This document shows positions 49,034 through 57,500 of a stretch of DNA of 64,000 nt, piece by piece. The position numbers and the translations under genes are program-made. Origin of the DNA: an uncultured Chitinophagaceae bacterium (GTDB lineage: Bacteria > Bacteroidota > Bacteroidia > Chitinophagales > Chitinophagaceae); the NCBI GenBank assembly GCA_937958995.1, contig CALGAP010000011.1:421277-485276 (forward strand). Reading direction: 5' to 3'. The notes beneath the pieces were generated by a model. That model saw nothing but the letters and a program-made list of their open reading frames with translations, was not told the DNA's origin and ran no database searches. The stretch's first letter is position 1. Every line of letters starts with the position of its first letter.

Positions 49034-50254
49034 TCATTTTTCTTCCAGTCGCCTGAAATATTGCTTGTAGGTGGTGCGGGCGTTTTCTTCCCACTGGTAG
49101 TAGCCGAATAATTTGGAGGTTAGAAATTTGCCAAAGTACTTTTCAAAACTACGGTATAATATCACATCGTATTTACGGTGAAAATTGAGCCAGCACTGGT
49201 TGCAGTTGTGTACATAATGCTTTTGTATTTCGCGGGTTTCTTTCCCGTTGAATATTTCGTCGAGGCTCTGTTTGAATATATTCCCGATCTTCAAACCCAA
49301 GTTCTGGCAGATAGGCACATCGCCATCAGGCAAAATCACCAGGCTGTCGAGAATGCTGTAGCAACGCATTTTTACATGATTGCGGCGCCATTCATTGTAC
49401 AACACCAGGAAATCGTAGTTCTCAGCAAACTCTTTGATAATGGGTGGTATGCGATGGGTGAAATCCTCGAGGTGACGATTAAAGTTGTGTTTGGGTGTGG
49501 AGATATCGCCCAGCCATTCCTCTCTCTTAAATTGCTGCTTCCTGACAAATGCGTCCGAATTCTTCCACTCTCTTACTTCGGCAAATTGCAGCGGCGCTTT
49601 TCCTTTGTGCTCGCCAATCTCGGTTTCATGCGCCTTATCTACCGTATCAAAAAATGCGATGTCGTTATATATACCCACGCGCATATCGATGCCGTAGCGT
49701 TTGCACACTTCGGCCACATGCTTCATATCATCAAAATCGTTGTAGGGCGATAAGGTGAACATTACGGATATGGGCAGCACGGTATGAAGCTCTTCAATCA
49801 CCTTCAATACGCTGTCGTAGCCAGCCTTGCCTCGCATATAGAGATAAGTTTCGGCATCGCCATCAAGCGAAATAAGCAGGCGCTGCGGAGGAAATTTCTT
49901 GACCGCGCTGATCAGTCCTTCCGGTTTCAGACAGTTGGAGAGCAGGTCCCATTTGGGATGGTTGTGATGAAACCATTCCATGATCTTCTCAGCCTCGGGA
50001 TGCAGCATAAACTCGCCGCCTTCCAGTCCCACCGAAGTATTCTTTGTGATGCAACGGCTTTGCATCACTTCCACTATTTTCTCGAATGAAAGATAATGAA
50101 CAGGGCGCTTGGTCCAGATAAGGCAGTGTTTGCAGGCTGAATCGCAGAGATCCGTTGCATAGATCATCAGCGTAGACAGTTTCTTGCTACCCGGAAACAA
50201 CTGGTTATTGATAAAAGTGGTTCCCCGCGATATATAACTTGATAGTTTATACAT
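49034..50254 (-). CDS. radical SAM / SPASM-domain protein
   Basis: A 406-residue radical SAM enzyme. The 4Fe-4S cluster motif is Cys37-x3-Cys41-x2-Cys44 (LCDSACKHC), followed by SVGLEGGEFMLHPEAEKIM (GGE-type motif) and LLISLDGDAETYLYMRGKAGYDSV. The C-terminal part has SPASM-like cysteines in PICQNLGLKIGNIF and VHNCNQCWLNFHRKYD. Members modify peptides, sugars or cofactors; the substrate is unknown. It is the last gene of a minus-strand cluster with a GT-C-like membrane protein, SxtJ, DUF5989 and a carbamoyltransferase. Confidence 0.9.
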   Translation of the reverse strand: MYKLSSYISRGTTFINNQLFPGSKKLSTLMIYATDLCDSACKHCLIWTKRPVHYLSFEKIVEVMQSRCITKNTSVGLEGGEFMLHPEAEKIMEWFHHNHPKWDLLSNCLKPEGLISAVKKFPPQRLLISLDGDAETYLYMRGKAGYDSVLKVIEELHTVLPISVMFTLSPYNDFDDMKHVAEVCKRYGIDMRVGIYNDIAFFDTVDKAHETEIGEHKGKAPLQFAEVREWKNSDAFVRKQQFKREEWLGDISTPKHNFNRHLEDFTHRIPPIIKEFAENYDFLVLYNEWRRNHVKMRCYSILDSLVILPDGDVPICQNLGLKIGNIFKQSLDEIFNGKETREIQKHYVHNCNQCWLNFHRKYDVILYRSFEKYFGKFLTSKLFGYYQWEENARTTYKQYFRRLEEK

Positions 50255-50309
50255 GTATCAGTTGCCGTTAAAACATGATTGCCGGCGGAATGTTCAAAAC
50301 TATGATTAT

Positions 50310-51845
50310 TTAGTTAAAGACTTGATGTGCCTGCAATAAGGTCCACCTGCTTCCATTCCAGTATATGATCTTGTCTGTGTCGCGCACAAAAAGCACCTGC
50401 TCGTTAACGCCCCTTGCCGGTGGTTGCGACCCGGCATGTTGAACGTAAAGACCGGGAGGGATAAACAATTTGCCATTTGTAAAACTATGATCGGTGACCT
50501 GTAGTTTTTTCATTTCGCGCATATCAGCGGTATTTACTGCTTCCACGCGACTGGTATCGATACCGGTTACAATCAAAGCTTCTTTGAAGCCGATACGAAA
50601 CAGGTAGGCGCCATCCCACTGGTCGGGTAAATTCACCACGAAAATTTTTCCCTGTAGCGGGTTATCCTTTATTGTCTTAAGCAGGCTGGTAACTGCATCT
50701 GAAGCATGCCGCCAGTTTTGATTGTTCTGTTCCAGGAACAAAATGTTGTACACCAGTACTGCGCCCACGACCCAGGGCATCCATTTTTTCCCATACAGCA
50801 AATGCAACAGCAGGAACGCCAACAGCGAGCAGAGAAATGCCGAAGGAAAATACAAAAGGCGGTCACTCTCAGAAGTATTGGTGCTTACACCAAATACAAA
50901 CGGTATGACCATAGCTACGAGCAGCATGCTCAGCCAGGCCAGTAATTGTATGCGTACGTAAGTCTGCTGTGAACTTTTTCTCCATACCATAATAACAGCT
51001 GTCAGCAACACCAGGCCCAATATGGCGGCCGTTGTCAAAAATGCTACGGGGCTAAGTGGAGGAGCCAGTGTACGCGCGGCAGCCTTGGCGGCACGTCCAA
51101 AAGCGGCAGCAACATCCCAGTCGAAAAGCTGCGCCCCATATTCGCCGGTGGCCGAACCCGACACCAAAATACGGACTGCAAAATGCGCTACCAGTACAAA
51201 GGCCATCAGCGCCATCCACCATATCATTTTCCTGGCTGGTGTGCCATTGGCCAGCAGCCAGATCAATACCATACCGGGCAGCACCAGCACCGATTCATAA
51301 GCGGCTAGTCCAAGGAAATAGCATAACGCCACTAGCAGCATTTTCCGGCTTTCGCGTCGGCGGCCACTTAGAATCACTAATGACAGCAGGGCAAAAGTGG
51401 AAGCCAGCAGAGAAGCTCGGCCCAGCAACCAGGCTACGGCTTCGTTGTGAAAAGGATAGGTAAGAAAAAAAAGGGCAGACAAAATTGCAAACAAGTTGCG
51501 CAGGCCTTCATCCCCTGCCCATTGCCATTGCCTGCAAAAATGAAGAAGCAGCATTGCATTCAGCGCATGAATCACTATGCTGGCGACGCGATAAGGCCCG
51601 GGATGCAATTCGCTGAAAAGGTAATTGATGTATATGGAAATATCGGAAAGGGGTCTGAAAAATCCATCGGTATTCAATTGACCGTCGAGGCAGACTTTGC
51701 GGAGCACCACAAAATCGTCGTTCACAAAATAGTTGCCTATAACGGGAGCATACAGGAGAAGCGCCAGTAAACTGAGAACAAGCCATTGCAGCAACCAGTG
51801 TAACCGGTTAAAGGCAGCCAATAGCTTTTCTGTCAATCCGGACAT
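50310..51845 (-). CDS. multi-pass membrane protein, GT-C glycosyltransferase-like
   Basis: A 511-residue protein with about ten hydrophobic segments and a soluble C-terminal part (about 400-511). The first loop has NYFVNDDFVVLR, with the Asp pair typical of GT-C lipid-phosphosugar transferases, and then FRPLSDISIYINYLFSELHPGPYRVASIVIHALNAMLLLHF, reminiscent of PMT/TMTC-like proteins. It probably adds a sugar from a lipid carrier at the outer face of the inner membrane. The exact reaction is unknown. It is placed within the carbamoyltransferase cluster. Confidence 0.7.
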   Translation of the reverse strand: MSGLTEKLLAAFNRLHWLLQWLVLSLLALLLYAPVIGNYFVNDDFVVLRKVCLDGQLNTDGFFRPLSDISIYINYLFSELHPGPYRVASIVIHALNAMLLLHFCRQWQWAGDEGLRNLFAILSALFFLTYPFHNEAVAWLLGRASLLASTFALLSLVILSGRRRESRKMLLVALCYFLGLAAYESVLVLPGMVLIWLLANGTPARKMIWWMALMAFVLVAHFAVRILVSGSATGEYGAQLFDWDVAAAFGRAAKAAARTLAPPLSPVAFLTTAAILGLVLLTAVIMVWRKSSQQTYVRIQLLAWLSMLLVAMVIPFVFGVSTNTSESDRLLYFPSAFLCSLLAFLLLHLLYGKKWMPWVVGAVLVYNILFLEQNNQNWRHASDAVTSLLKTIKDNPLQGKIFVVNLPDQWDGAYLFRIGFKEALIVTGIDTSRVEAVNTADMREMKKLQVTDHSFTNGKLFIPPGLYVQHAGSQPPARGVNEQVLFVRDTDKIIYWNGSRWTLLQAHQVFN

Positions 51846-51928
51846 TCGTTTAATTATGGAGCAAATCTATTTTTTCCTCCCTGTATCTAATAATTTAAAG
51901 GGCAACTTTCCAGTTGAGCAGCGTGAAA

Positions 51929-52291
51929 TTACCACACGTTTTCGATGCTCTCTTTCGTGTAAGTGTAATTCCTCTCCTTGAAATATGTTGCCCCACCTTT
52001 CCTAGTTGCCACCGTTTTCTTGCGGAACAACCTGGATATGGAAGCGATGGGCACCAGGAATACCGTAAACACGATGGTGAGTATCACTTTACTCATTACA
52101 TAGCCCAGTCCTTCGGCCAGCTTCATCCAGGCCCAGTGAATTTTTTCCGCCAGCCAGGGAATGAATAAGCCGATGATGGCCAGTATGCCTGCAGCCAGCA
52201 ACATGTACGGATTCCGCCAAAACCACCAATAAACGACTCCACATGCCAATACCAGTACCAGTATGGTTTCAAGAACTTTTACTCTGTTCAT
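51929..52291 (-). CDS. SxtJ-family membrane protein
   Basis: A 120-residue protein with two or three hydrophobic segments (VLETILVLVLACGVVYWWFW, PYMLLAAGILAIIGLFIPWL, VILTIVFTVFLVPIASI) and a basic C-terminus. It matches the SxtJ family, which is named for the saxitoxin cluster, where it adjoins a carbamoyltransferase. Its function is unknown; it is thought to be an accessory to NodU-type carbamoyltransferases. It starts 6 nt after the DUF5989 microprotein. Confidence 0.85.
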   Translation of the reverse strand: MNRVKVLETILVLVLACGVVYWWFWRNPYMLLAAGILAIIGLFIPWLAEKIHWAWMKLAEGLGYVMSKVILTIVFTVFLVPIASISRLFRKKTVATRKGGATYFKERNYTYTKESIENVW

Positions 52292-52297
52292 GCTATA

Positions 52298-52444
52298 TTA
52301 GAATAACGTGTAAATAAATGGAGCCAGCGACGTACCACCCAGGATCACCAATACACCAATCAACAACAGAATTATGATCAGGGGCATCAGCCACCATTTA
52401 CGGCGCGCACGCACAAACGAAAAAAGATCCTTCAAAAATTCCAT
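52298..52444 (-). CDS. DUF5989-family membrane microprotein
   Basis: A 48-residue ORF, ATG 52444 to TAA 52298: MEFLKDLFSFVRARRKWW, then a single hydrophobic segment LMPLIIILLLIGVLVILGG and TSLAPFIYTLF. This layout is that of the DUF5989 microproteins found between carbamoyltransferase and SxtJ genes. It lies 35 nt after the carbamoyltransferase stop and 6 nt before SxtJ, so all three are cotranscribed. Its role is unknown. Confidence 0.85.
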   Translation of the reverse strand: MEFLKDLFSFVRARRKWWLMPLIIILLLIGVLVILGGTSLAPFIYTLF

Positions 52445-52479
52445 AACCTAATTTTTGGGTTGGGTAAATAATTATTCTG

Positions 52480-54345
52480 CTAATCCAGCGTAAACTCACT
52501 GCGCCAGTCGTCTTTTTCCTTCCAATCCGGTTGATTCTTCTTATCAAAAATAAAGTTGCCTATCACCAGGTAATCCATATCGGTACGCATAAAGCAGCGA
52601 TACGAATCTTCGGGTGTATTCACAATCGGTTCGCCCCGCACGTTGAAGCTGGTATTTACCAGCACCGAATAGCCTGTCTTGCGCTTAAATGCCTGCAACA
52701 GGTTCCAGAAGCGCGGGTTGGTTTCTTTGTGTACTGTCTGCAACCTGGCAGAATAATCGATATGCGTAATGGCCGGCATATCGCTGCGCAGGAAGTACAG
52801 TTTGTCCAACAGGTTCTTTCCCTCAAAATTCGGCGGGTAAGGTATGATCCTGCTTTGTTTCACCGGTTTTACAATCAGCATGTACGGTGAAATATCATCG
52901 TGCTCAAAATACTCGCTCACATCTTCCGCTGCCACTACCGGTGCGAAAGGCCTGAAGCCTTCGCGGTATTTGATCTTAAGGTTAAGCTTTTTCTGCATTT
53001 CGGGGTTGCGCGTATCGGCTATGATGCTACGAGCACCTAATGCGCGCGGACCGAATTCCATTCTTCCCTGGTGCCAGCCTATCACATTGCCGTCGGCAAT
53101 GAGCGAAGCCACTCTATCAAGCAGGGCAGCTTCATCAGTATAGTGCTCGTAGGGAGCGCGGTATTTGCGCGCCACACGCAGCACGTCTGAATCGCCATGT
53201 TCTGTACCCAGGTAAGAACCTTTGAGCGCGTCCATCTTATTCGGATCGATCTTGCGCTCGTGACCATAGTAGATATGATATGCGGCGTAAGCGGCACCCA
53301 AAGCGCCACCAGCATCACCGGCAGCGGGTTGTATAAAGAGTTGCTTGAAAATTTTCGCGTTATCAAGTTTGCCATTGGCCACGCAGTTGAGCGCCACACC
53401 ACCCGCCATACAGAGATAATCTGCATTGGTGAGTCGTTTCGCTTCGCGTGCCAGGCGCAGCACAGCCTCTTCCGTCACCTCCTGGATGGCCAGCGCCAGG
53501 TCGCAATGACATTGCTCCAGGTTGGTTTCCGATTTACGACGCGGGAAGCCAAACAGTTTTTCCCATTTATCGTCGTACACCATGCGCAGACCGGTAGCAT
53601 AGTTGAAATACTCCTGGTTCAGGAAAACGGAGCCATCTTCCTTCAGGTCAATCAGTGTATCGTAAATGATCTTCTTATACCGTTCCACTTCTGCCGATCC
53701 ATGGTTGCCGTAGGGCGCAAGACCCATCAGCTTATATTCGCCACTGTTTACCTTAAAACCACAATAGTAGGTAAAGGCAGAGTATAACAAACCCAGTGAA
53801 TGGGGAAAGTCGAGTTCTTTCAGAATGGTGATCTTATTTCCTTCGCCCAGGCAAATGGAAGCAGTGGCCCACTCACCTACACCATCGATGGTTAAGATGG
53901 CAGCACGTTCATACTTTGAGGGATAGAAAGCACTGGCCGCATGTGAAAGGTGGTGTTCGGGGAAAAGAAGTTTTACTTTTTTCCTGTCCACTTTCTCGAT
54001 GCTGTCGAGCGCATCCCAGATGAGTTTTTTCAGAAAAAGTTTTTCTTTCACCCATACCGGCATCGACATCATAAATGATGCAAGGCCTTTTGGTGCGAAA
54101 GCGTAGTATGTTTCGAGAAGACGTTCAAATTTCAAAAGAGGCTTGTCGTAGAAAACAACTGCATCCACTTCATTGATGGAGCGGCCCGCATATTCGAGGC
54201 AGAAACGGGCAGCATTCACGGGGAAGGCCGGATCGTGTTTTTTTCGTGTAAACCTTTCTTCCTGCGCCGCTGCTATCACTTCACCATCTTGTATTATCGC
54301 TGCAGCAGAGTCGTGGTAAAACGCAGAAATACCTAAAATTGTCAT
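52480..54345 (-). CDS. NodU/CmcH-family carbamoyltransferase
   Basis: A 621-residue O-carbamoyltransferase that moves a carbamoyl group from carbamoyl phosphate (through carbamoyladenylate) to a hydroxyl of a sugar or metabolite. The N-terminal YrdC-unrelated, Kae1-like domain has MTILGISAFYHDSAAAI, metal-binding His131/His135 in EHHLSHAASAFYPS, TIDGVGEWATA and LCMAGGVALNCVANGKL. The C-terminal domain has EFGPRALGARSIIADTRN and FRPFAPVV. Its length is typical. It heads the DUF5989-SxtJ-GT-C-radical SAM series. A 16-bp palindrome lies 58 nt upstream. Confidence 0.95.
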   Translation of the reverse strand: MTILGISAFYHDSAAAIIQDGEVIAAAQEERFTRKKHDPAFPVNAARFCLEYAGRSINEVDAVVFYDKPLLKFERLLETYYAFAPKGLASFMMSMPVWVKEKLFLKKLIWDALDSIEKVDRKKVKLLFPEHHLSHAASAFYPSKYERAAILTIDGVGEWATASICLGEGNKITILKELDFPHSLGLLYSAFTYYCGFKVNSGEYKLMGLAPYGNHGSAEVERYKKIIYDTLIDLKEDGSVFLNQEYFNYATGLRMVYDDKWEKLFGFPRRKSETNLEQCHCDLALAIQEVTEEAVLRLAREAKRLTNADYLCMAGGVALNCVANGKLDNAKIFKQLFIQPAAGDAGGALGAAYAAYHIYYGHERKIDPNKMDALKGSYLGTEHGDSDVLRVARKYRAPYEHYTDEAALLDRVASLIADGNVIGWHQGRMEFGPRALGARSIIADTRNPEMQKKLNLKIKYREGFRPFAPVVAAEDVSEYFEHDDISPYMLIVKPVKQSRIIPYPPNFEGKNLLDKLYFLRSDMPAITHIDYSARLQTVHKETNPRFWNLLQAFKRKTGYSVLVNTSFNVRGEPIVNTPEDSYRCFMRTDMDYLVIGNFIFDKKNQPDWKEKDDWRSEFTLD

Positions 54346-54402
54346 TTCCTTTCTTGTTTGGGTTTGGAGGCAGTCGCCAAAAGTGCTAAATCAGGTTTTT
54401 CG

Positions 54403-54418
54403 GCAAAATATATTTTGC
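54403..54418. promoter_or_regulatory. palindrome upstream of the carbamoyltransferase
   Basis: GCAAAATATATTTTGC is a perfect 16-bp palindrome 58-73 nt upstream of the carbamoyltransferase ATG. It is a candidate operator. No regulator gene is nearby. Confidence 0.4.
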
Positions 54419-54492
54419 GGGAAGGATTGAGGATTAGTTTGTTATGCCAGAATGAGCGGCTAAATTATATCTTTTTCCTCTATGTTGCAATA

Positions 54493-54519
54493 CCCGCCCC
54501 TGGTAATTTTTGGGGCGGG
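54493..54519 (-). terminator. stem-loop after the PorU-like gene
   Basis: CCCGCCCC / GGGGCGGG is a perfect 8-bp GC stem with an 11-nt loop, 7 nt after the PorU-like stop. It has no clear T-run on the minus strand, so it is a probable mRNA-end structure. Confidence 0.55.
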
Positions 54520-54526
54520 CCCTTCG

Positions 54527-57500
54527 CTATCGCATGAGATACATTTTGCCATAGCCGTTCACAAAGAACTTGTCGGTATCATCGCCCTGGGCGTGGTATT
54601 TATCCATGGGCTTACCGTTCAGGGTAGTTACCACACGATAGAGATACACACCATTGGCGAGTTTCTGACCATACTGGTCGGTACCATCCCACTTGAACTC
54701 AGTAATATTTCTGCCAACACGCAATGGTCCGAGTTCATCCTTCGTAATCTCGCGCACTATCTTACCGGTTACTGTCAATATCTGGATCTTAATATTCTGC
54801 GGAATTTCCGAGCCTGTAATGGTAAATACAAAGGCTGTGGATGTACTGAACGGGTTCGGATAGTTAAGCAGGTTCGAGATCATCGGTTTGGAGATCACGC
54901 GGAACTGCACCCTGTATTCCACATCGCCCGCCCTGTTGTTGCTGCGGTCCTTACCACGCACGATCAGTTCATATTCATCACCCTCGGGTTTGCCCGACGA
55001 GTTGAGGAACGAAGGATTAAAATCGATAGTGGCGGTATTGTTGTCTCCGCTTGTAGCCGGCGTAAAGCGCAGCGTGTCGCCATCGTAGTTGTAAGTGCGA
55101 ATGCTGCCATCGGGGAATTTCACCTGTACCAGGCTCAGCGCAGTGTCATTCAGCAACAGGTACTTCGCATCATCCTTCAGCTTAATCTGGATATGCGGCC
55201 TTGCCGATACAATATCGCGGTTCAGGATATGCACACCATCAAACGTAACATCCAGTAACGGATTGGTCTTATCGAGACGTGCATAGAAGTTTTTATACAG
55301 GAAGTTGTTGAAATGATATTGTTCGGGCTGATCATCATTTGCATTCACATCTATGAACAAGGTATTTTCACCTGCAAAGTTGGTTGTCGGTATACTCAGC
55401 TTCACAGTATCTACCTCACCCGGCGCGATTGGTTTCAATTTATTGGTTGAAATTTCGTGCACCAGGTTATTTCTGTCGATCACATTCACCTTCACATATA
55501 TGCTGTCAAATGATGTGCTGCTCACATTTTTGAAGGCCACGCCGAAATTGAGGTTTTCTCCAACCTCCAGGCTGTCTTTCGATGTAAAGTACAGGTTGGC
55601 GGCAATAGCGCCTTCCGGAACCGGATCGTATAGTATGCGCCAGTACTTAAGCTGGAACGGAGTGAGCGTCAAAGAGTCGGCGTTGCGCATGCGCAGGCGC
55701 ACGTAGGGGAACTGCGCAGCATCGATATGACTGATATCGGCTTCCTGTGTCGCATAGTCGAGCACCTGCAGCGGGTACTCAAATCCATTTTCATCCACAC
55801 CAATTACTTCTACCGAAACATTGTCTGTAGGCGGATCTTCGGTTGAAGTACCTGTCCACTGTACGGTCTTCCAGGCTTTGGCCGGGCCAAATTTGGGTGA
55901 AGTAATAAAACCGATTGTATCTGGTGTGGGACAGTCGGCACCTACCAGTGCGCGGTGATACATGGTTTCACCAAATGCATATTTCGGAACAAAGTTGCCA
56001 TTGTTCTTTTGGTAAATCAATATCCATGCACGGCGCTGGTTGATCGAATCGATTTCGGTGAACCCGGCCGCCAGCAGTTTATGATAAAGCGAATTATTGG
56101 TGCCATACAAGGCTGTATCACCCATCCAGGTTGTCGCAAATGAGTTGGGAACCTGGGCGTCTACACTTCTCACCACCACATAGCTGTTATCGGGTATCAG
56201 ATCCATGAAGTCCATCATCAGCTTGCGGCTGGCGGGTGTCATGTACGAAAACTCGAAGTTGTAGTTTCTTGTCTTTGCGCAGTTGGCAGAACCACTACCG
56301 TACAGGTAGAGGTTGTTGCCATTTTCGTCAACGTTTTTCCAGGGTTTGAAGGTCACGCTGTCAAATACGTTGAAGATAAGCGAATTGCCCACGCAGGCGC
56401 TTCGGATCAATGCGTTATTACCATTTACCGACACGGCAAGTTCAGCGTCGGTTGTAGCCGCATATGGATAAACACCATTCGAGACAAAGAGGTTATTCAA
56501 CGCTTTTTTGAACTTCCAGTCGCGCGCAGTTGAATCATAGAACATCCTGTCTGTGGTCGATTCCTGGTGCTGGTAATGATGCGACTGGTTGAAGCCTTCC
56601 TGGCCAGCTATATAGGTGAATGAAGATTTAACCCACACAGGTTCGCCATTGGCGGTCTGCGGTGCAGTGCGCCAGTAGTAAACGGTGCTGTCTTTATAGG
56701 TAATGCCCGGATCAAATTCAAGCACACCCCCGGTGGATGTAACGGTCTTGGTCACCTTCATGCTCGAATTGAATTGTTCGGTAGTATCAATTTCCATCAC
56801 GTAAGTGGCCTGCGCTCCCAGCGGGTTGGCTGTTGATGCGTACAACTTCTGGTTGGGATTTTTGACAATCGCCATGTTGTACGGATACACGGGCCTGGCC
56901 TCATCTTCGAATATGTAAAACTCGCGCACGTTAGTGTTGTTGGTCTCATCCACTTCATCAATCTCGCCATTGGGATCGGCAGTCACGATAATCTTGTTGA
57001 GACCCTTATGCCGCAGCGGGTCGATATTCACGTTGATAGTGATTGAATCGGCAAAACGTATATAGTTGAATTTTCCGTAATAAAGGGTGTCGATGGTGCC
57101 GTCGGGCAATTGATGCTGCACATTTACCAGCACTGAATCAGAATCAGTGCGGCCAATATTGTTCACGCGGGCTTTTACGGAAAACGAACCATCAGCCAAT
57201 GACACAACTGTGGGTGTAATTCTTATGGAAGATTCTTCCACCACATAATCGGGTTTGGGCTGACCATTGATCACCAGCGCAGGGTCGCCGTGCAGCGTAA
57301 TTTCCTCCGCGTGCGAGCGTGCATAAAAATCGAAAGGACCAACGGCGTTCACCATTTTCTGCATGGCCGAGCGCTGAATTTCACCCAGCGATTTACCATA
57401 ATCGGTAATGGCAATACTATTGTAAAGATTGGTCAGGTACAGGTTCAGGTAGTTTACAATGCCATAGTGTGTACTGGCCACAAAGGCGATAGTACCGCGC

